From contig NZ_JAPVLU010000049.1 in the NCBI RefSeq assembly GCF_027158205.1, positions 1-63,615 on the forward strand: DNA of 63,615 nucleotides, read 5' to 3'. Under the pieces are notes generated by a model, which saw only the letters and a program-made list of their open reading frames with translations, had not been told where the DNA came from and made no database searches. The number at the start of each line of letters is the position of its first letter. The stretch's first letter is position 1. Shown piece after piece: positions 8,513 to 16,075 of this stretch. Source of the stretch: Streptomyces sp. H39-S7. GTDB lineage: Bacteria > Actinomycetota > Actinomycetes > Streptomycetales > Streptomycetaceae. The position numbers and the translations under genes were made by a program.

Positions 8513-8630
8513 GCCCTTATTGTCCACCGCGAAGGGCCTTCGGAAACGGTGGACGGCATACCTGACGCGGGTCCGTCGGCCGGCCCTCCCCCCACGGTTG
8601 GGTCGGCCGACGGCGCTCGAGCGAAACGAC

Positions 8631-8650
8631 CCAAGTCGTGCCAAGTCATG
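8631..8650. repeat. two tandem 10-base repeats CAAGTCGTGC / CAAGTCATGC
   Basis: Two head-to-tail 10-mers differing at one base, one helical turn apart, in the gap between the divergent PP2C-like and LuxR-type genes. The spacing suits a dimeric regulator or an activator with direct-repeat recognition. Confidence 0.55.
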
Positions 8651-8752
8651 CCCGCATCGCCGCCACACTGGCAGAACAGGGGGGTGAGCAGGGAAGATGT
8701 CCGCGGCGGGAAACCGCCGTGGCTCATTCCCGCCACCTTGGGAGGGGGCGCC

Positions 8753-9736
8753 GTGCTCGGTGCCATAGGACTCGACGACGTCCAGGAGTCCGCCTACCGC
8801 GCCTTGATCGGTCTCGGCGCCGCCGAGATATCCGATCTCGCGCAGCGCCTCGGCAGGTCCGAGGAGGAGGCGGCACGCACCTTGCGGCGGCTGGAGGGGC
8901 ACGGGCTGGTGGCCCAGTCCTCGGCCCGGCCGGGCCGCTGGGTGGCCGCGCCGCCGGGCGTCGCGCTGGCCGCGCTGCTCACCCAGCAGCGGCACGAACT
9001 CGAACAGGCGGAGCTCGCGGCGGCCGTGCTCGCCTCGGAGTTCCGGGCCGAGGCCACCGAACCGGCCGTCCACGACCTGCTGGAGGTGGTGACGGGCGCG
9101 AAGGCCGTCGCCCAGCGCTTCCTGCAACTGCAGCTCGGCGCGGAGAAGGAGGTCTGCGCCCTGGTCACCGGCACCCCCGTGGCCGTGACCGGCATGGACA
9201 ACAGCGCCGAGGAGCAGGCCGCGGTGCGCGGCGTCGCCTACCGCGTGGTGATCGAACGCGAGATCCTCACCAGCCCGGACGGCATCACGGAGCTGTCCGC
9301 CGCGATGAACCGCGACGAGCAGGTACGGGTGATCGACCGGGTCCCGACGAAGCTGGTGGTGGCCGACGCGTCGCTCGCCATGGTGCCGCTGACCCGCCGC
9401 ACCGGGCAGCCCGCCGCGCTGGTCGTGCACGCCAGCGGCCTGCTCGAATCCCTCATGGGGCTCTTCGAGGGGGTGTGGCGCACCTCGATGCCGCTCCGGT
9501 TGAACGGTCTCGGCGTCGACGAGGTACCACTGGACGCGCCCGACTTCGTCGATCTGCAGATCCTCTCGCTGCTCCTCGCGGGCCTCACCGACGCCAGCGT
9601 CGCCAAGCAGCTCGACCTCGGGCTGCGCACCGTGCAGCGCAGGGTCAAACACCTGATGGAGATCGCCGGGGTGACCACCCGGCTCCAGCTCGGCTGGCAC
9701 GCCTACGAGCGCGGCTGGATCGCCCGGCACGGCTGA
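8753..9736 (+). CDS. LuxR-type regulator with N-terminal TrmB-like winged helix
   Basis: About 327 residues. The N-terminus ('GLDDVQESAYRALIGLGAAEISDLAQRLG', read here in pieces) is a TrmB/MarR-like winged helix; the middle 'VTGAKAVAQRFLQLQLGAEKEV' onward resembles the PLD-like sensor part of TrmB regulators; the C-terminus 'LLLAGLTDASVAKQL' and 'RTVQRRVKHLM' is a LuxR/GerE helix-turn-helix. I chose GTG 8753 for the strong GGAGGGGG at 8741-8748; GTG 8684 would add 23 residues. Ligand and targets unknown; the adjacent DUF456 gene and the divergent PP2C-like gene are candidates. Confidence 0.8.
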   Translation: MLGAIGLDDVQESAYRALIGLGAAEISDLAQRLGRSEEEAARTLRRLEGHGLVAQSSARPGRWVAAPPGVALAALLTQQRHELEQAELAAAVLASEFRAEATEPAVHDLLEVVTGAKAVAQRFLQLQLGAEKEVCALVTGTPVAVTGMDNSAEEQAAVRGVAYRVVIEREILTSPDGITELSAAMNRDEQVRVIDRVPTKLVVADASLAMVPLTRRTGQPAALVVHASGLLESLMGLFEGVWRTSMPLRLNGLGVDEVPLDAPDFVDLQILSLLLAGLTDASVAKQLDLGLRTVQRRVKHLMEIAGVTTRLQLGWHAYERGWIARHG

Positions 9737-9790
9737 CCGGCCGGCCGATATCCGGGGGCGGCCACGGCGACTATCCGGCAGGGTGAGTCC

Positions 9791-10273
9791 ATGGGGACCC
9801 CACAGCTGTGCCTGATCGGCGTCGTGATGCTGCTCGGCCTGCTCGGCGTGCTGGTTCCGGGTGTGCCCGGGACGCTGCTGTGCTGGGGCGCCGTCCTGTG
9901 GTGGGCGACCAATCTGCACACCACGCTCACCTGGGGCATCCTCGCCACCGCCACCGGGCTGCTCGCGCTCAACCACGTGGTCCAGTGGCTGCTGCCCGCC
10001 CGCCGCGTCCGCGACTCGGGACTCACCTGGCGCAACCTCTTCGCCGCCGGCTCCGCCGCCATCGTGGGGTTCTTCGTGGTCCCGGTCATCGGCGCGCCCA
10101 TCGGCTTCGTGGCGTACATCTACGGCGTGGAACGTGTCCGGCTCGGCACCCACGGCGGCGCCTGGACCGCCACCCGCACCGCCATGCGCGCCGTCGGCCG
10201 CTCCGTCCTCGCCGAACTCTTCGCCTGCCTGCTGGTGGCGGGCGCCTGGCTCGGCGCGGTCGTCCTCGGCTGA
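9791..10273 (+). CDS. DUF456 membrane protein
   Basis: 160 residues, almost entirely hydrophobic, with four predicted membrane helices (about 5-30, 32-60, 82-112, 138-158) and glycine-rich packing motifs such as 'LGLLGVLVPGVPGTLLCWG', typical of DUF456. No known function. ATG 9791 follows a weak purine stretch. It lies 54 bases after the LuxR-type gene, same strand, and may be co-transcribed. Confidence 0.75.
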   Translation: MGTPQLCLIGVVMLLGLLGVLVPGVPGTLLCWGAVLWWATNLHTTLTWGILATATGLLALNHVVQWLLPARRVRDSGLTWRNLFAAGSAAIVGFFVVPVIGAPIGFVAYIYGVERVRLGTHGGAWTATRTAMRAVGRSVLAELFACLLVAGAWLGAVVLG

Positions 10274-10357
10274 CGCGCGGGACCCGTGGCATCCGGGTCC
10301 GAAGGCCTAGGTCAATGAGCCGATGCCCGGCCCGCGTCCCGGTGTGAGGGTGGCCGT

Positions 10358-10780
10358 ATGACGATTTTCAGTGCGGGCGAGCGGGCGTATCTGGACGGGC
10401 AGCAGCTGGGACGGCTGGCGACCGTGGACCGGAAGGGGCAGCCGCAGGCGAACGCGGTGGGGTTCGCGGTGCGGGACGACGGTTCGGTCGACATCGGCGG
10501 GTTCGCGATGGGGACGACGAAGAAATGGCGGAACATCGCGGGCAATCCGCTGGTGTCGCTGGTCGTCGACGATGTCGTGAGCCGGCAGCCCTGGGTGGTG
10601 CGCGGGATCGAGATCCGGGGCGAGGCGGAGCAGGTGGTCGGTGCGCACGACCTCGGGGCCCACTTCGGCCCGGAGGTGATCCGGATCCGGCCGCGCCGGG
10701 TGATCGCCTGGGGCCTCGAGGGCGGGGAGCCCGGGATGCACGGGCGGACGGTGTCAGAGGACGCCCTCCAGCGTGAGTAG
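10358..10780 (+). CDS. PPOX-class F420-dependent oxidoreductase
   Basis: 140 residues with the split-barrel flavin fold of the pyridoxamine-5'-phosphate-oxidase-like family: 'LGRLATVDRKGQPQANAVGF' at the start of the barrel, 'GTTKKWRNI' for phosphate contact and 'ALVVRGIEIRG'-like strands ('WVVRGIEIRGEAE'). In actinobacteria this subgroup uses coenzyme F420; the substrate is unknown. The last 27 bases overlap tail to tail with the end of the ogt gene on the other strand. Confidence 0.8.
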   Translation: MTIFSAGERAYLDGQQLGRLATVDRKGQPQANAVGFAVRDDGSVDIGGFAMGTTKKWRNIAGNPLVSLVVDDVVSRQPWVVRGIEIRGEAEQVVGAHDLGAHFGPEVIRIRPRRVIAWGLEGGEPGMHGRTVSEDALQRE

Positions 10781-11275
10781 CGTCCGCTTGCGGTCCAGGC
10801 CGCCGGAGTAGCCGGTGAGGCTGCCGTCCGCGCCGATCACGCGGTGGCAGGGGCGGATGACGAGCAGCGGGTTGGAGCCGACCGCGCCGCCGATGGCGCG
10901 GACCGCGCCGGGCGATCCGGCGGCTTCGGCGAGCCCCCGGTAGCTGACGGTCGCGCCGTACGGAACGTCGTCGAGGGCGTTCCACACCCGCTGCCGGAAG
11001 TCGGAGCCCACGGGCGCGATCGGGAGCTCGAACGTGCGGCGTTCGCCCGCGAAGTACTCCCCGAGCTGGCGCTCGGCCTCGGCGAACGCCGCAGGCTCGC
11101 GGCGCCAGCCGGGCAGGACCGTGGCGCCGCCGCGCTGGCCGGGGACGGAGAGCGAGGTGAGGGCGATGCCGTCGCCGGTGAGCAGCAGCTCTCCGACGGG
11201 GCTGTCGACGGTGGTGTACAGGGTCACCGGGGCGGCGGGGACCGCGGGGTTCACGAGGGGTGCGGGCGTGCTCAT
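10754..11275 (-). CDS. ogt: methylated-DNA-protein cysteine methyltransferase
   Basis: 173 residues. The active site is 'RPCHRVIG' with acceptor Cys143; 'SDFRQRVWNALDDVPYG' is the DNA-binding helix region and 'GAVRAIGGAVGSNPLLVI' the Asn-hinge. It removes O6-methyl groups from guanine by suicide transfer to the Cys. Its ATG overlaps the TGA of the upstream Ada-AlkA gene (ATGA at 11272-11275), so the two are translated as one operon for alkylation repair. Distal position means expression is presumably driven by the ada promoter. Confidence 0.93.
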   Translation of the reverse strand: MSTPAPLVNPAVPAAPVTLYTTVDSPVGELLLTGDGIALTSLSVPGQRGGATVLPGWRREPAAFAEAERQLGEYFAGERRTFELPIAPVGSDFRQRVWNALDDVPYGATVSYRGLAEAAGSPGAVRAIGGAVGSNPLLVIRPCHRVIGADGSLTGYSGGLDRKRTLLTLEGVL

Positions 11276-12669
11276 GTGGTCGTCAACTCCAGTCGGGGAC
11301 GGGCGCGGTGGCCCGCGGCCCAGAGGTGGTGCAGGGCGTAGCTCCGCCACGGGCGCCACGCGTCGCTGAGCGGTGGTTCGTTGGGCAGGGCGACGTCGGG
11401 GTCGCCGAGGGCGCGGAGCCGGATGTATCCGGCCGTCCAGGCGTCGATGCCCGGCAGGGCCGCCAGCGCGCGGCCCGCCTCGGCGCGGTCGGCGCCCGGG
11501 TCGAGGCGCAGGGTGCCGGCGGCGAGGGCGCCGGTCAGCGGGCGCAGGGCGGGGTCGTCGATGCGGGCGGGTTCGGGGAACAGGTGGGTGAGCCCGCCGT
11601 CGGGGGCGGGGAGCGGGTCCCCGTACGCCATGACGAGCTTCCCGGCCGCGGCCGGGTCGCCGAGTACGGCGCGCACGGCGAGTTCGTCGGGGTCGGCCGC
11701 CCCCGGTGAGCGCAGCCCGGGCCGGGCGGCGACCAGCGGGCCGAGGAGCGGGTCTCCGCGCAGCAAGTCCGCGATGGCGAACGGGTCGGCGTCCAGGTCG
11801 AACAGCCGGCGTACCCGCTGGACGGCGGTGGTCAGGTCGCGGAGGTCGGCGAGGCGGAGCCGGCAGTCGAGCCAGCCGTCCCGGTGACGTTCGTCGACCT
11901 CGGCCACGCCGGAGCCGTGCGGCAGCCGCAGGGTCCGCCGGTAGGTGCGCCGGCCGGGCGGTCCGGTGATCTCCTCGATCCCCGGCACCAGGTCGGCGCG
12001 CAGGAAGTCGAAGACGCCCGCCGCGTCGTAGGTGCCCCGGTAGGCGAGCCGCAGGGGCACTCCGGAAGCGGAGCCGGGCTCCGCCGCCCGCCCGGCGGTG
12101 GGGGTGCCGGTGCGGGCGGCGGCGCGCAGTTCGCTCGGGGTGCGGGCGTAGATCTCCCGGATGGTGTCGTTGAACTGGCGGACGCTGGCGAAACCGGCCG
12201 CGAACGCCGTGTCGGTGACGGAGAGGGTCGTGGTCTGGAGCAGGACCCGCGCCGCCAGGGCACGCTGCGCGCGGGCCAGGGCTACCGGGCCGGCGCCGAC
12301 CTCGGCGGTGAGCTGGCGGTGGACCTGGCGGGAGCTGTACCCCAGCCGGCCGGCCAGGCCCGCCACGCCTTCGCGGTCGACCACGCCGTCGCCGATCAGC
12401 CGCATGGCGCGGCCCACGACGTCGGCCCGGACGTTCCACTCCGGGGAGCCGGGGACGGCGTCCGGGCGGCAGCGCCGGCAGGCGCGGAAGCCGCCGGTCT
12501 GGGCGGCTGCGGCCGTGGGGTAGTAGCGGACGTTCTGCTGCTTGGGCGTCACCGCCGGGCAGCTGGGACGGCAGTAGATGCCGGTCGTCGCGACCGCGAA
12601 GAAGAACACGCCGTCGAAACGGGCGTCACGGCCGCGTACCGCCGCATATCCGGTCTCCTCGTCAATCAT
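11272..12669 (-). CDS. Ada-AlkA fusion: methyl-phosphotriester sensor plus 3-methyladenine glycosylase-like domain
   Basis: 465 residues. Ada zinc domain with four Cys (33, 37, 64, 67; 'YCRPSC' and 'CRRC'), where the first is the methyl acceptor; AraC helix-turn-helix about 90-170; AlkA N-terminal domain about 185-300; HhH-GPD domain after that, with hairpin 'LPGIDAWTAGYIRLRAL'. Normally 'PDAFLPTDLGV...' with the catalytic Asp follows; here the chain reads 'DPDVALPNEPPLSDAWRPW', so the catalytic Asp and roughly 20 residues appear absent. The protein probably senses methyl damage and activates its own operon, with glycosylase activity in doubt. Operon partner is ogt. Confidence 0.88.
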   Translation of the reverse strand: MIDEETGYAAVRGRDARFDGVFFFAVATTGIYCRPSCPAVTPKQQNVRYYPTAAAAQTGGFRACRRCRPDAVPGSPEWNVRADVVGRAMRLIGDGVVDREGVAGLAGRLGYSSRQVHRQLTAEVGAGPVALARAQRALAARVLLQTTTLSVTDTAFAAGFASVRQFNDTIREIYARTPSELRAAARTGTPTAGRAAEPGSASGVPLRLAYRGTYDAAGVFDFLRADLVPGIEEITGPPGRRTYRRTLRLPHGSGVAEVDERHRDGWLDCRLRLADLRDLTTAVQRVRRLFDLDADPFAIADLLRGDPLLGPLVAARPGLRSPGAADPDELAVRAVLGDPAAAGKLVMAYGDPLPAPDGGLTHLFPEPARIDDPALRPLTGALAAGTLRLDPGADRAEAGRALAALPGIDAWTAGYIRLRALGDPDVALPNEPPLSDAWRPWRSYALHHLWAAGHRARPRLELTTT

Positions 12670-12676
12670 GTATCCC

Positions 12677-12682
12677 AGTCTG
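12677..12682 (-). promoter_or_regulatory. -10 box of a probable leaderless ada promoter
   Basis: Read on the minus strand, CAGACT ends 7 bases before the ATG at 12669, the spacing expected when the transcript begins at or next to the start codon. No convincing Shine-Dalgarno is present. Confidence 0.5.
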
Positions 12683-12746
12683 CGGCATCGGACGGCCGTG
12701 GACTGGCGGGAATCGGACAGGGCGATCGTGGGTGCGAGCAGCTTGT

Positions 12747-12758
12747 GAGAGCGCTCTC
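12747..12758. promoter_or_regulatory. LacI-family operator
   Basis: GAGAGCGCTCTC is a perfect 12-base palindrome with the central CGCTC-type core (consensus around TGGGAGCGCTCCCA for actinobacterial LacI regulators such as CebR). It sits 57 bases before the LacI-type gene and just upstream of a TACCCT -10-like box at 12778-12783, so autoregulation is likely. Confidence 0.75.
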
Positions 12759-12814
12759 CCGACATCGGACCGGAGCGATACCCTGTCCGCATCCAGCTCG
12801 CAGAGGAGCGTGCA

Positions 12815-13861
12815 GTGTCCGAGCAGACCTTCCCGTCCCGCCCCACCCTGGAGGCCGTCGCCGAACGGGCCGGGGTGTCCCGGGCCACCGCCTCACGCGT
12901 GGTCAACGGCGGCGCGGGAGTGCGCGCACTGCTGGTCGACCGGGTGCGGAAGGCGGTCGAGGAGCTGGGCTACGTACCGAACCAGGCGGCCAGGACGCTG
13001 GTCACCCGCCGCAACGACGCGGTGGCCGTCGTGGTCGCGGAACCCGAGACCCGGTTCTTCTCCGACCCGTTCTTCGCCCAGCAGGTGCGCGGCATCAGCA
13101 AGGAGCTGACGGCCCACGACAACCAGCTGGTGCTGCTCCTCGTCGAGGGCACCGCCGACTACGACCGGGTCGGCCGCTATCTGGCGGGCGGCCATGTCGA
13201 CGGCGCGCTGATCTTCTCCCTGCACGCGCACGACCCGCTGCCCGAGCTCGCCCGCAAGGCGGGCATCCCCACCGTCTTCGGCGGGCGGCCCGGCTGGGCG
13301 GAGACCGAGCGCGACCGCAACGCGCTCTACGTCGACTGCGACAACCGGGGCGGGGCGCGCACCGCCGTACGGCATCTGACCGGGCTCGGCCGCGGCCGCA
13401 TCGCGCACATCAGCGGGCCGCTCGACCAGACCGCGTCCGTCGACCGGCTCGACGGTTTCCGCGACATCCTTCCGCAGACCGACCCGGCGCTGATCGTCGA
13501 GGGCGACTTCACCCCCGACGGCGGCGAGCGCGCGATGGCAGAGTTGCTGGACCGCTGCCCGGACCTGGACGGGGTGTTCGCCGCCTCCGACCTGATGGCC
13601 TCGGGGGCGCTGCGGGTGCTGCGGCAGCGCGGGCGGAGCGTGCCCGACGACGTGGCACTGGTCGGCTTCGACGACATGGTCCAGGTCGCGCAGCTGACCG
13701 ATCCCCCGCTCACGACGGTCCGCCAGGACATCGAGGAGATGGGCCGGCTGATGGCCCGGCTGCTGCTGCGCAGCCTCGATCCGCGGCGCGACGCCCCCGG
13801 CGCCCTGCCGCTGTCCTCGGTGGTCACCCCCACCCACCTGGTCAGACGGCAATCCGCCTGA
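12815..13861 (+). CDS. LacI-family transcriptional regulator
   Basis: 348 residues. N-terminal helix-turn-helix 'TLEAVAERAGVSRATASRVV' with hinge 'LGYVPNQAARTL', then a periplasmic-binding-like sugar domain (about 65-345) with 'GVFAASDLMASGALRVLRQ' and 'VALVGFDDMVQVAQL'. It resembles CebR-type repressors of sugar uptake. GTG 12815 follows GAGGAG. No sugar genes are adjacent; the nearest importer is at 35.9-39 kb, so the regulon is elsewhere or the regulator acts mainly on distant operators like the one upstream. Confidence 0.9.
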   Translation: MSEQTFPSRPTLEAVAERAGVSRATASRVVNGGAGVRALLVDRVRKAVEELGYVPNQAARTLVTRRNDAVAVVVAEPETRFFSDPFFAQQVRGISKELTAHDNQLVLLLVEGTADYDRVGRYLAGGHVDGALIFSLHAHDPLPELARKAGIPTVFGGRPGWAETERDRNALYVDCDNRGGARTAVRHLTGLGRGRIAHISGPLDQTASVDRLDGFRDILPQTDPALIVEGDFTPDGGERAMAELLDRCPDLDGVFAASDLMASGALRVLRQRGRSVPDDVALVGFDDMVQVAQLTDPPLTTVRQDIEEMGRLMARLLLRSLDPRRDAPGALPLSSVVTPTHLVRRQSA

Positions 13862-13945
13862 CGCGGCGGGCGGGAGGGTCCGACGACGGGGTCTGCGGGA
13901 TGCCGGGCCGATGCCGTCGAGGCCGGTGCGTCCGGCGAAGTACTG

Positions 13946-13959
13946 GTCCCCATGGGGAC
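13946..13959. promoter_or_regulatory. perfect palindrome GTCCCCATGGGGAC
   Basis: 14-base perfect palindrome 93 bases upstream of the small membrane peptide gene. A near-identical 6-2-6 palindrome occurs at 49160. Operator-like; regulator unknown. Confidence 0.5.
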
Positions 13960-14051
13960 GGTTGGGAACGTGGGGCAACGGGAAGGTCACGGAACGACAG
14001 CGATTGTGAAGGTGCGGTGATGGAACGCACCCCGCCGACAGGAGGACGCTC

Positions 14052-14180
14052 ATGGTCTACACGATCATCCTCGGCATTGTGATCGTGGCCCTCGGTATCG
14101 CGAGCGTCGTGGCCACGTTCTGGAGCGAGGGAAGCCCGATCGCGATCCGGCGCCGTCATCGCCATAACGGCGCCGGCTGA
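14052..14180 (+). CDS. 42-residue single-pass membrane peptide
   Basis: A short gene with a strong Shine-Dalgarno (GGAGG at 14041-14045, 6 bases from ATG). The peptide has one membrane helix (about residues 4-24, 'IILGIVIVALGIASVVATFW' being the core) and a basic His/Arg tail 'RRRHRHNGAG', which predicts an outside N-terminus and cytoplasmic tail. Not recognised. It follows the LacI-type gene by 190 bases, has its own upstream palindrome and ends just before a strong two-way terminator, so it looks like an independent small-protein gene. Confidence 0.6.
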   Translation: MVYTIILGIVIVALGIASVVATFWSEGSPIAIRRRHRHNGAG

Positions 14181-14204
14181 ACCCGCGCTCGGCACCACCT
14201 GATC

Positions 14205-14249
14205 GAAGGCCGGGCCGGGCCCGTGACCGGACCCGGCACCGGAGCCTTC
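14205..14249. terminator. bidirectional terminator hairpin
   Basis: GAAGGC at 14205-14210 pairs with GCCTTC at 14244-14249, and the G/C-rich segments in between (CGGGCCGGG / CCGGACCCGG) extend the stem. It separates the small peptide gene from the convergent rsgA gene. Confidence 0.65.
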
Positions 14250-15350
14250 TCAGGCCTCCCTGCGGTGGCCTCCACCGCGCTTCGCCTCGTACATCGCCCG
14301 CCCCGCCGCCGACTTCATCTTCCAGTCACGGCGCATCTCGGCGCGCAACCGCTGGTCGGTGCGGGAGGCGATCCACGCGTTCTCCCGGAGGAGCTTGCGG
14401 TAGCTCTCCAGCCTGCGGTGCGGCAGCGTGCCGTCCTCCAGGGCGGCGAGCACCGCGCAGCCGGGCTCGGCGACATGCGCGCAGTCGTGGAACCGGCAGT
14501 CGGCGGAGAGCGCCTCGATCTCCGAGAAGACCTGTGAGAGCCCGGACTCGGCGTCCCAGAGCCCGACCCCCCGCAGCCCGGGAGTGTCGATGAGCACCCC
14601 GCCGGACGGCAGCGGCAGCAGATCCCGCGTGGTGGTGGTGTGCCGCCCCTTGCCATCGGCGTCACGGATGGTCTGCACCTCCTGCACCTCCTGACCCAGC
14701 AGGGCGTTGGTCAGGGTGGACTTGCCCGCGCCCGACTGTCCGAGGAGCACGGAGGTGGTGCCGGCCAGAACGGCGGCGAGCACGTCGATGCCCTCGCCGG
14801 TCGTGGCGCTCACCACGAGCACCTGCACACCGGGCGCCGCACCTTCGGCGTCGGCGAGCAGATGGGTCGTGTCGCCCGCGAGGTCCGCCTTGGTCAGCAC
14901 GACGAGCGGCTGCGCGCCGCTCTCCCAGGCCAGCGACAGGAACCGTTCCAGCCGGCCCAGGTCGAGTTCGGCGGCCAGCGACACGGCGATCACGGCGTGA
15001 TCGATGTTGGCTGCCAGCACCTGCCCCTCGGAACGGCTGGACGAGGTCGAGCGGACGAACGCCGTCCGGCGCGGCAGCAGCGCCCGCACCACGGGACCGG
15101 TCGGAGCGTCCCGGTCGACGGCCACCCAGTCGCCGGTGCAGGCCAGCTTCATGGGATCGGAGGAGGAGTTGACGAAGGCGGTGTCCGCGCGCAGCGCGCC
15201 GTCGGGCGTGACGACGTCGCAGAGCCCGCGGTCGACCCGGACGATCCGGCCGGGCAGCAGGCCCTGGGCGGCGTACAGCTTGAATGCGGTGTCGAGAATG
15301 GAGTCCCAGCCGTACGAGGTGAACGGCAGGGAAGCAGATCCGTTGGTCAA
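14250..15350 (-). CDS. rsgA: ribosome small-subunit-dependent GTPase A
   Basis: 366 residues. OB-fold N-terminus, circularly permuted GTPase with 'LTKADL' (G4) ahead of the P-loop 'LLGQSGAGKSTLTNALL' and 'IDTPGLRG' (G3), then the zinc motif 'CRFHDCAHVAEPGC' (C-x4-C-x-H-x5-C). RsgA matures the 30S subunit and dissociates late assembly factors. The start is a TTG at 15348-15350, with SD AAGGG seven bases upstream; that SD lies inside a hairpin (15357-15371), and a 23-codon leader ORF lies further upstream. This suggests translational control. Confidence 0.92.
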   Translation of the reverse strand: MTNGSASLPFTSYGWDSILDTAFKLYAAQGLLPGRIVRVDRGLCDVVTPDGALRADTAFVNSSSDPMKLACTGDWVAVDRDAPTGPVVRALLPRRTAFVRSTSSSRSEGQVLAANIDHAVIAVSLAAELDLGRLERFLSLAWESGAQPLVVLTKADLAGDTTHLLADAEGAAPGVQVLVVSATTGEGIDVLAAVLAGTTSVLLGQSGAGKSTLTNALLGQEVQEVQTIRDADGKGRHTTTTRDLLPLPSGGVLIDTPGLRGVGLWDAESGLSQVFSEIEALSADCRFHDCAHVAEPGCAVLAALEDGTLPHRRLESYRKLLRENAWIASRTDQRLRAEMRRDWKMKSAAGRAMYEAKRGGGHRREA

Positions 15351-15356
15351 CGGAAT

Positions 15357-15371
15357 GCCCTTCGAAAGGGC
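15357..15371 (-). promoter_or_regulatory. hairpin covering the rsgA Shine-Dalgarno
   Basis: On the minus strand the sequence is GCCCTT-TCG-AAGGGC, a perfect 6-base stem. Its 3' arm is the AAGGG that is the only plausible ribosome site for the rsgA TTG start, so folding would block initiation. Confidence 0.55.
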
Positions 15372-15399
15372 GGCCCCGGAGCTGAGGTTCAGGAAGTGG

Positions 15400-15471
15400 T
15401 CAGCCGGCGACCGCGGAGGTAAGGATGCTGTGCGACGGGATCAGGGCAGCGCCCTGCGCAAAGACAGTCAT
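15400..15471 (-). CDS. 23-codon leader ORF upstream of rsgA
   Basis: ATG-initiated frame encoding 'MTVFAQGAALIPSHSILTSA' plus VAG, with a full Shine-Dalgarno (GGAGGTG) eight bases before the ATG. Its stop is 49 bases upstream of the rsgA start and about 28 bases from the hairpin that holds the rsgA SD. The peptide itself is not recognised. I infer a regulatory leader whose translation could open or close that hairpin; it may equally be a small protein. The opposite strand has a competing 65-codon frame, which I rejected. Confidence 0.5.
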   Translation of the reverse strand: MTVFAQGAALIPSHSILTSAVAG

Positions 15472-15632
15472 CGAGATACACCTCCACGTATGTGTGCCGG
15501 CCGCGGTCTTCCACCGCTGCGGTCCTGAGGAGATTACGACGGGCCGCAGACACTGTCCACCGATTTACGGCCCCCGCCGGATGTCCGATTCGTTCAAGAC
15601 CCCGGGCCCGTGGCGCGCCTAACGTGGCGGGC

Positions 15633-16040
15633 ATGACTCCTCGTTTCGCGTTCATCGGCCTGCTCGCCTCAGACATGGCCGCGTCCCTCGCCTTCTACCG
15701 CCGGCTGGGGCTGGACATCCCGGCGGAGGCCGACAGCCGGCCGCACGTCGAGGCGGCGCTTCCCGGGGGCCCGCTGCTCGTCTGGGACACCGAGGAGGTC
15801 GTGCGGTCCTTCTCCCCGGACTGGCAGGCCCCGCCGGCGGGCGGCGGGCGGGCCGGGCTGGCGTTCACGTGCGACGGCCCCGCGGAGGTCGACAAGGTGT
15901 ACGCCGACCTCACGGGCGCCGGCTACACCGGGCACCTCGCGCCGTTCGACGCGGTCTGGGGCCAGCGCTACGCCACCGTCCTGGACGCCGACGGCAACCA
16001 CGTCGACCTGCTGGCCGTCCTGCCGGATGCTTCCGCCTAG
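15633..16040 (+). CDS. VOC-family (glyoxalase/bleomycin-resistance-like) protein
   Basis: 135 residues with two beta-alpha-beta-beta-beta modules: 'FIGLLASDMAASLAFYRRLG' opens the first and 'VLDADGNHVDLLAVLP' closes the second, as in glyoxalase/dioxygenase-superfamily proteins. Substrate unknown. A TAACGT -10 box at 15620-15625 ends seven bases before the ATG and there is no Shine-Dalgarno, so the mRNA is probably leaderless. Stands alone, convergent with the AraC gene. Confidence 0.8.
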   Translation: MTPRFAFIGLLASDMAASLAFYRRLGLDIPAEADSRPHVEAALPGGPLLVWDTEEVVRSFSPDWQAPPAGGGRAGLAFTCDGPAEVDKVYADLTGAGYTGHLAPFDAVWGQRYATVLDADGNHVDLLAVLPDASA

Positions 16041-16075
16041 TCCTTCTGCCCGGTCCTTCCACCCGGTCCTTCCGT

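Noticed and set aside
7076..10153. A 1025-codon minus-strand frame extending the PP2C-like protein over the LuxR-type gene
   Set aside because: Only the part up to the ATG at 8512 has protein-like character; the rest is the complement of the regulator gene.
15425..15622. A 65-codon plus-strand frame with a GGAGG upstream, opposite the rsgA leader
   Set aside because: No recognisable features, and it runs over the rsgA promoter-leader region and the -10 box of the VOC gene; the GGAGG on that strand is probably chance.
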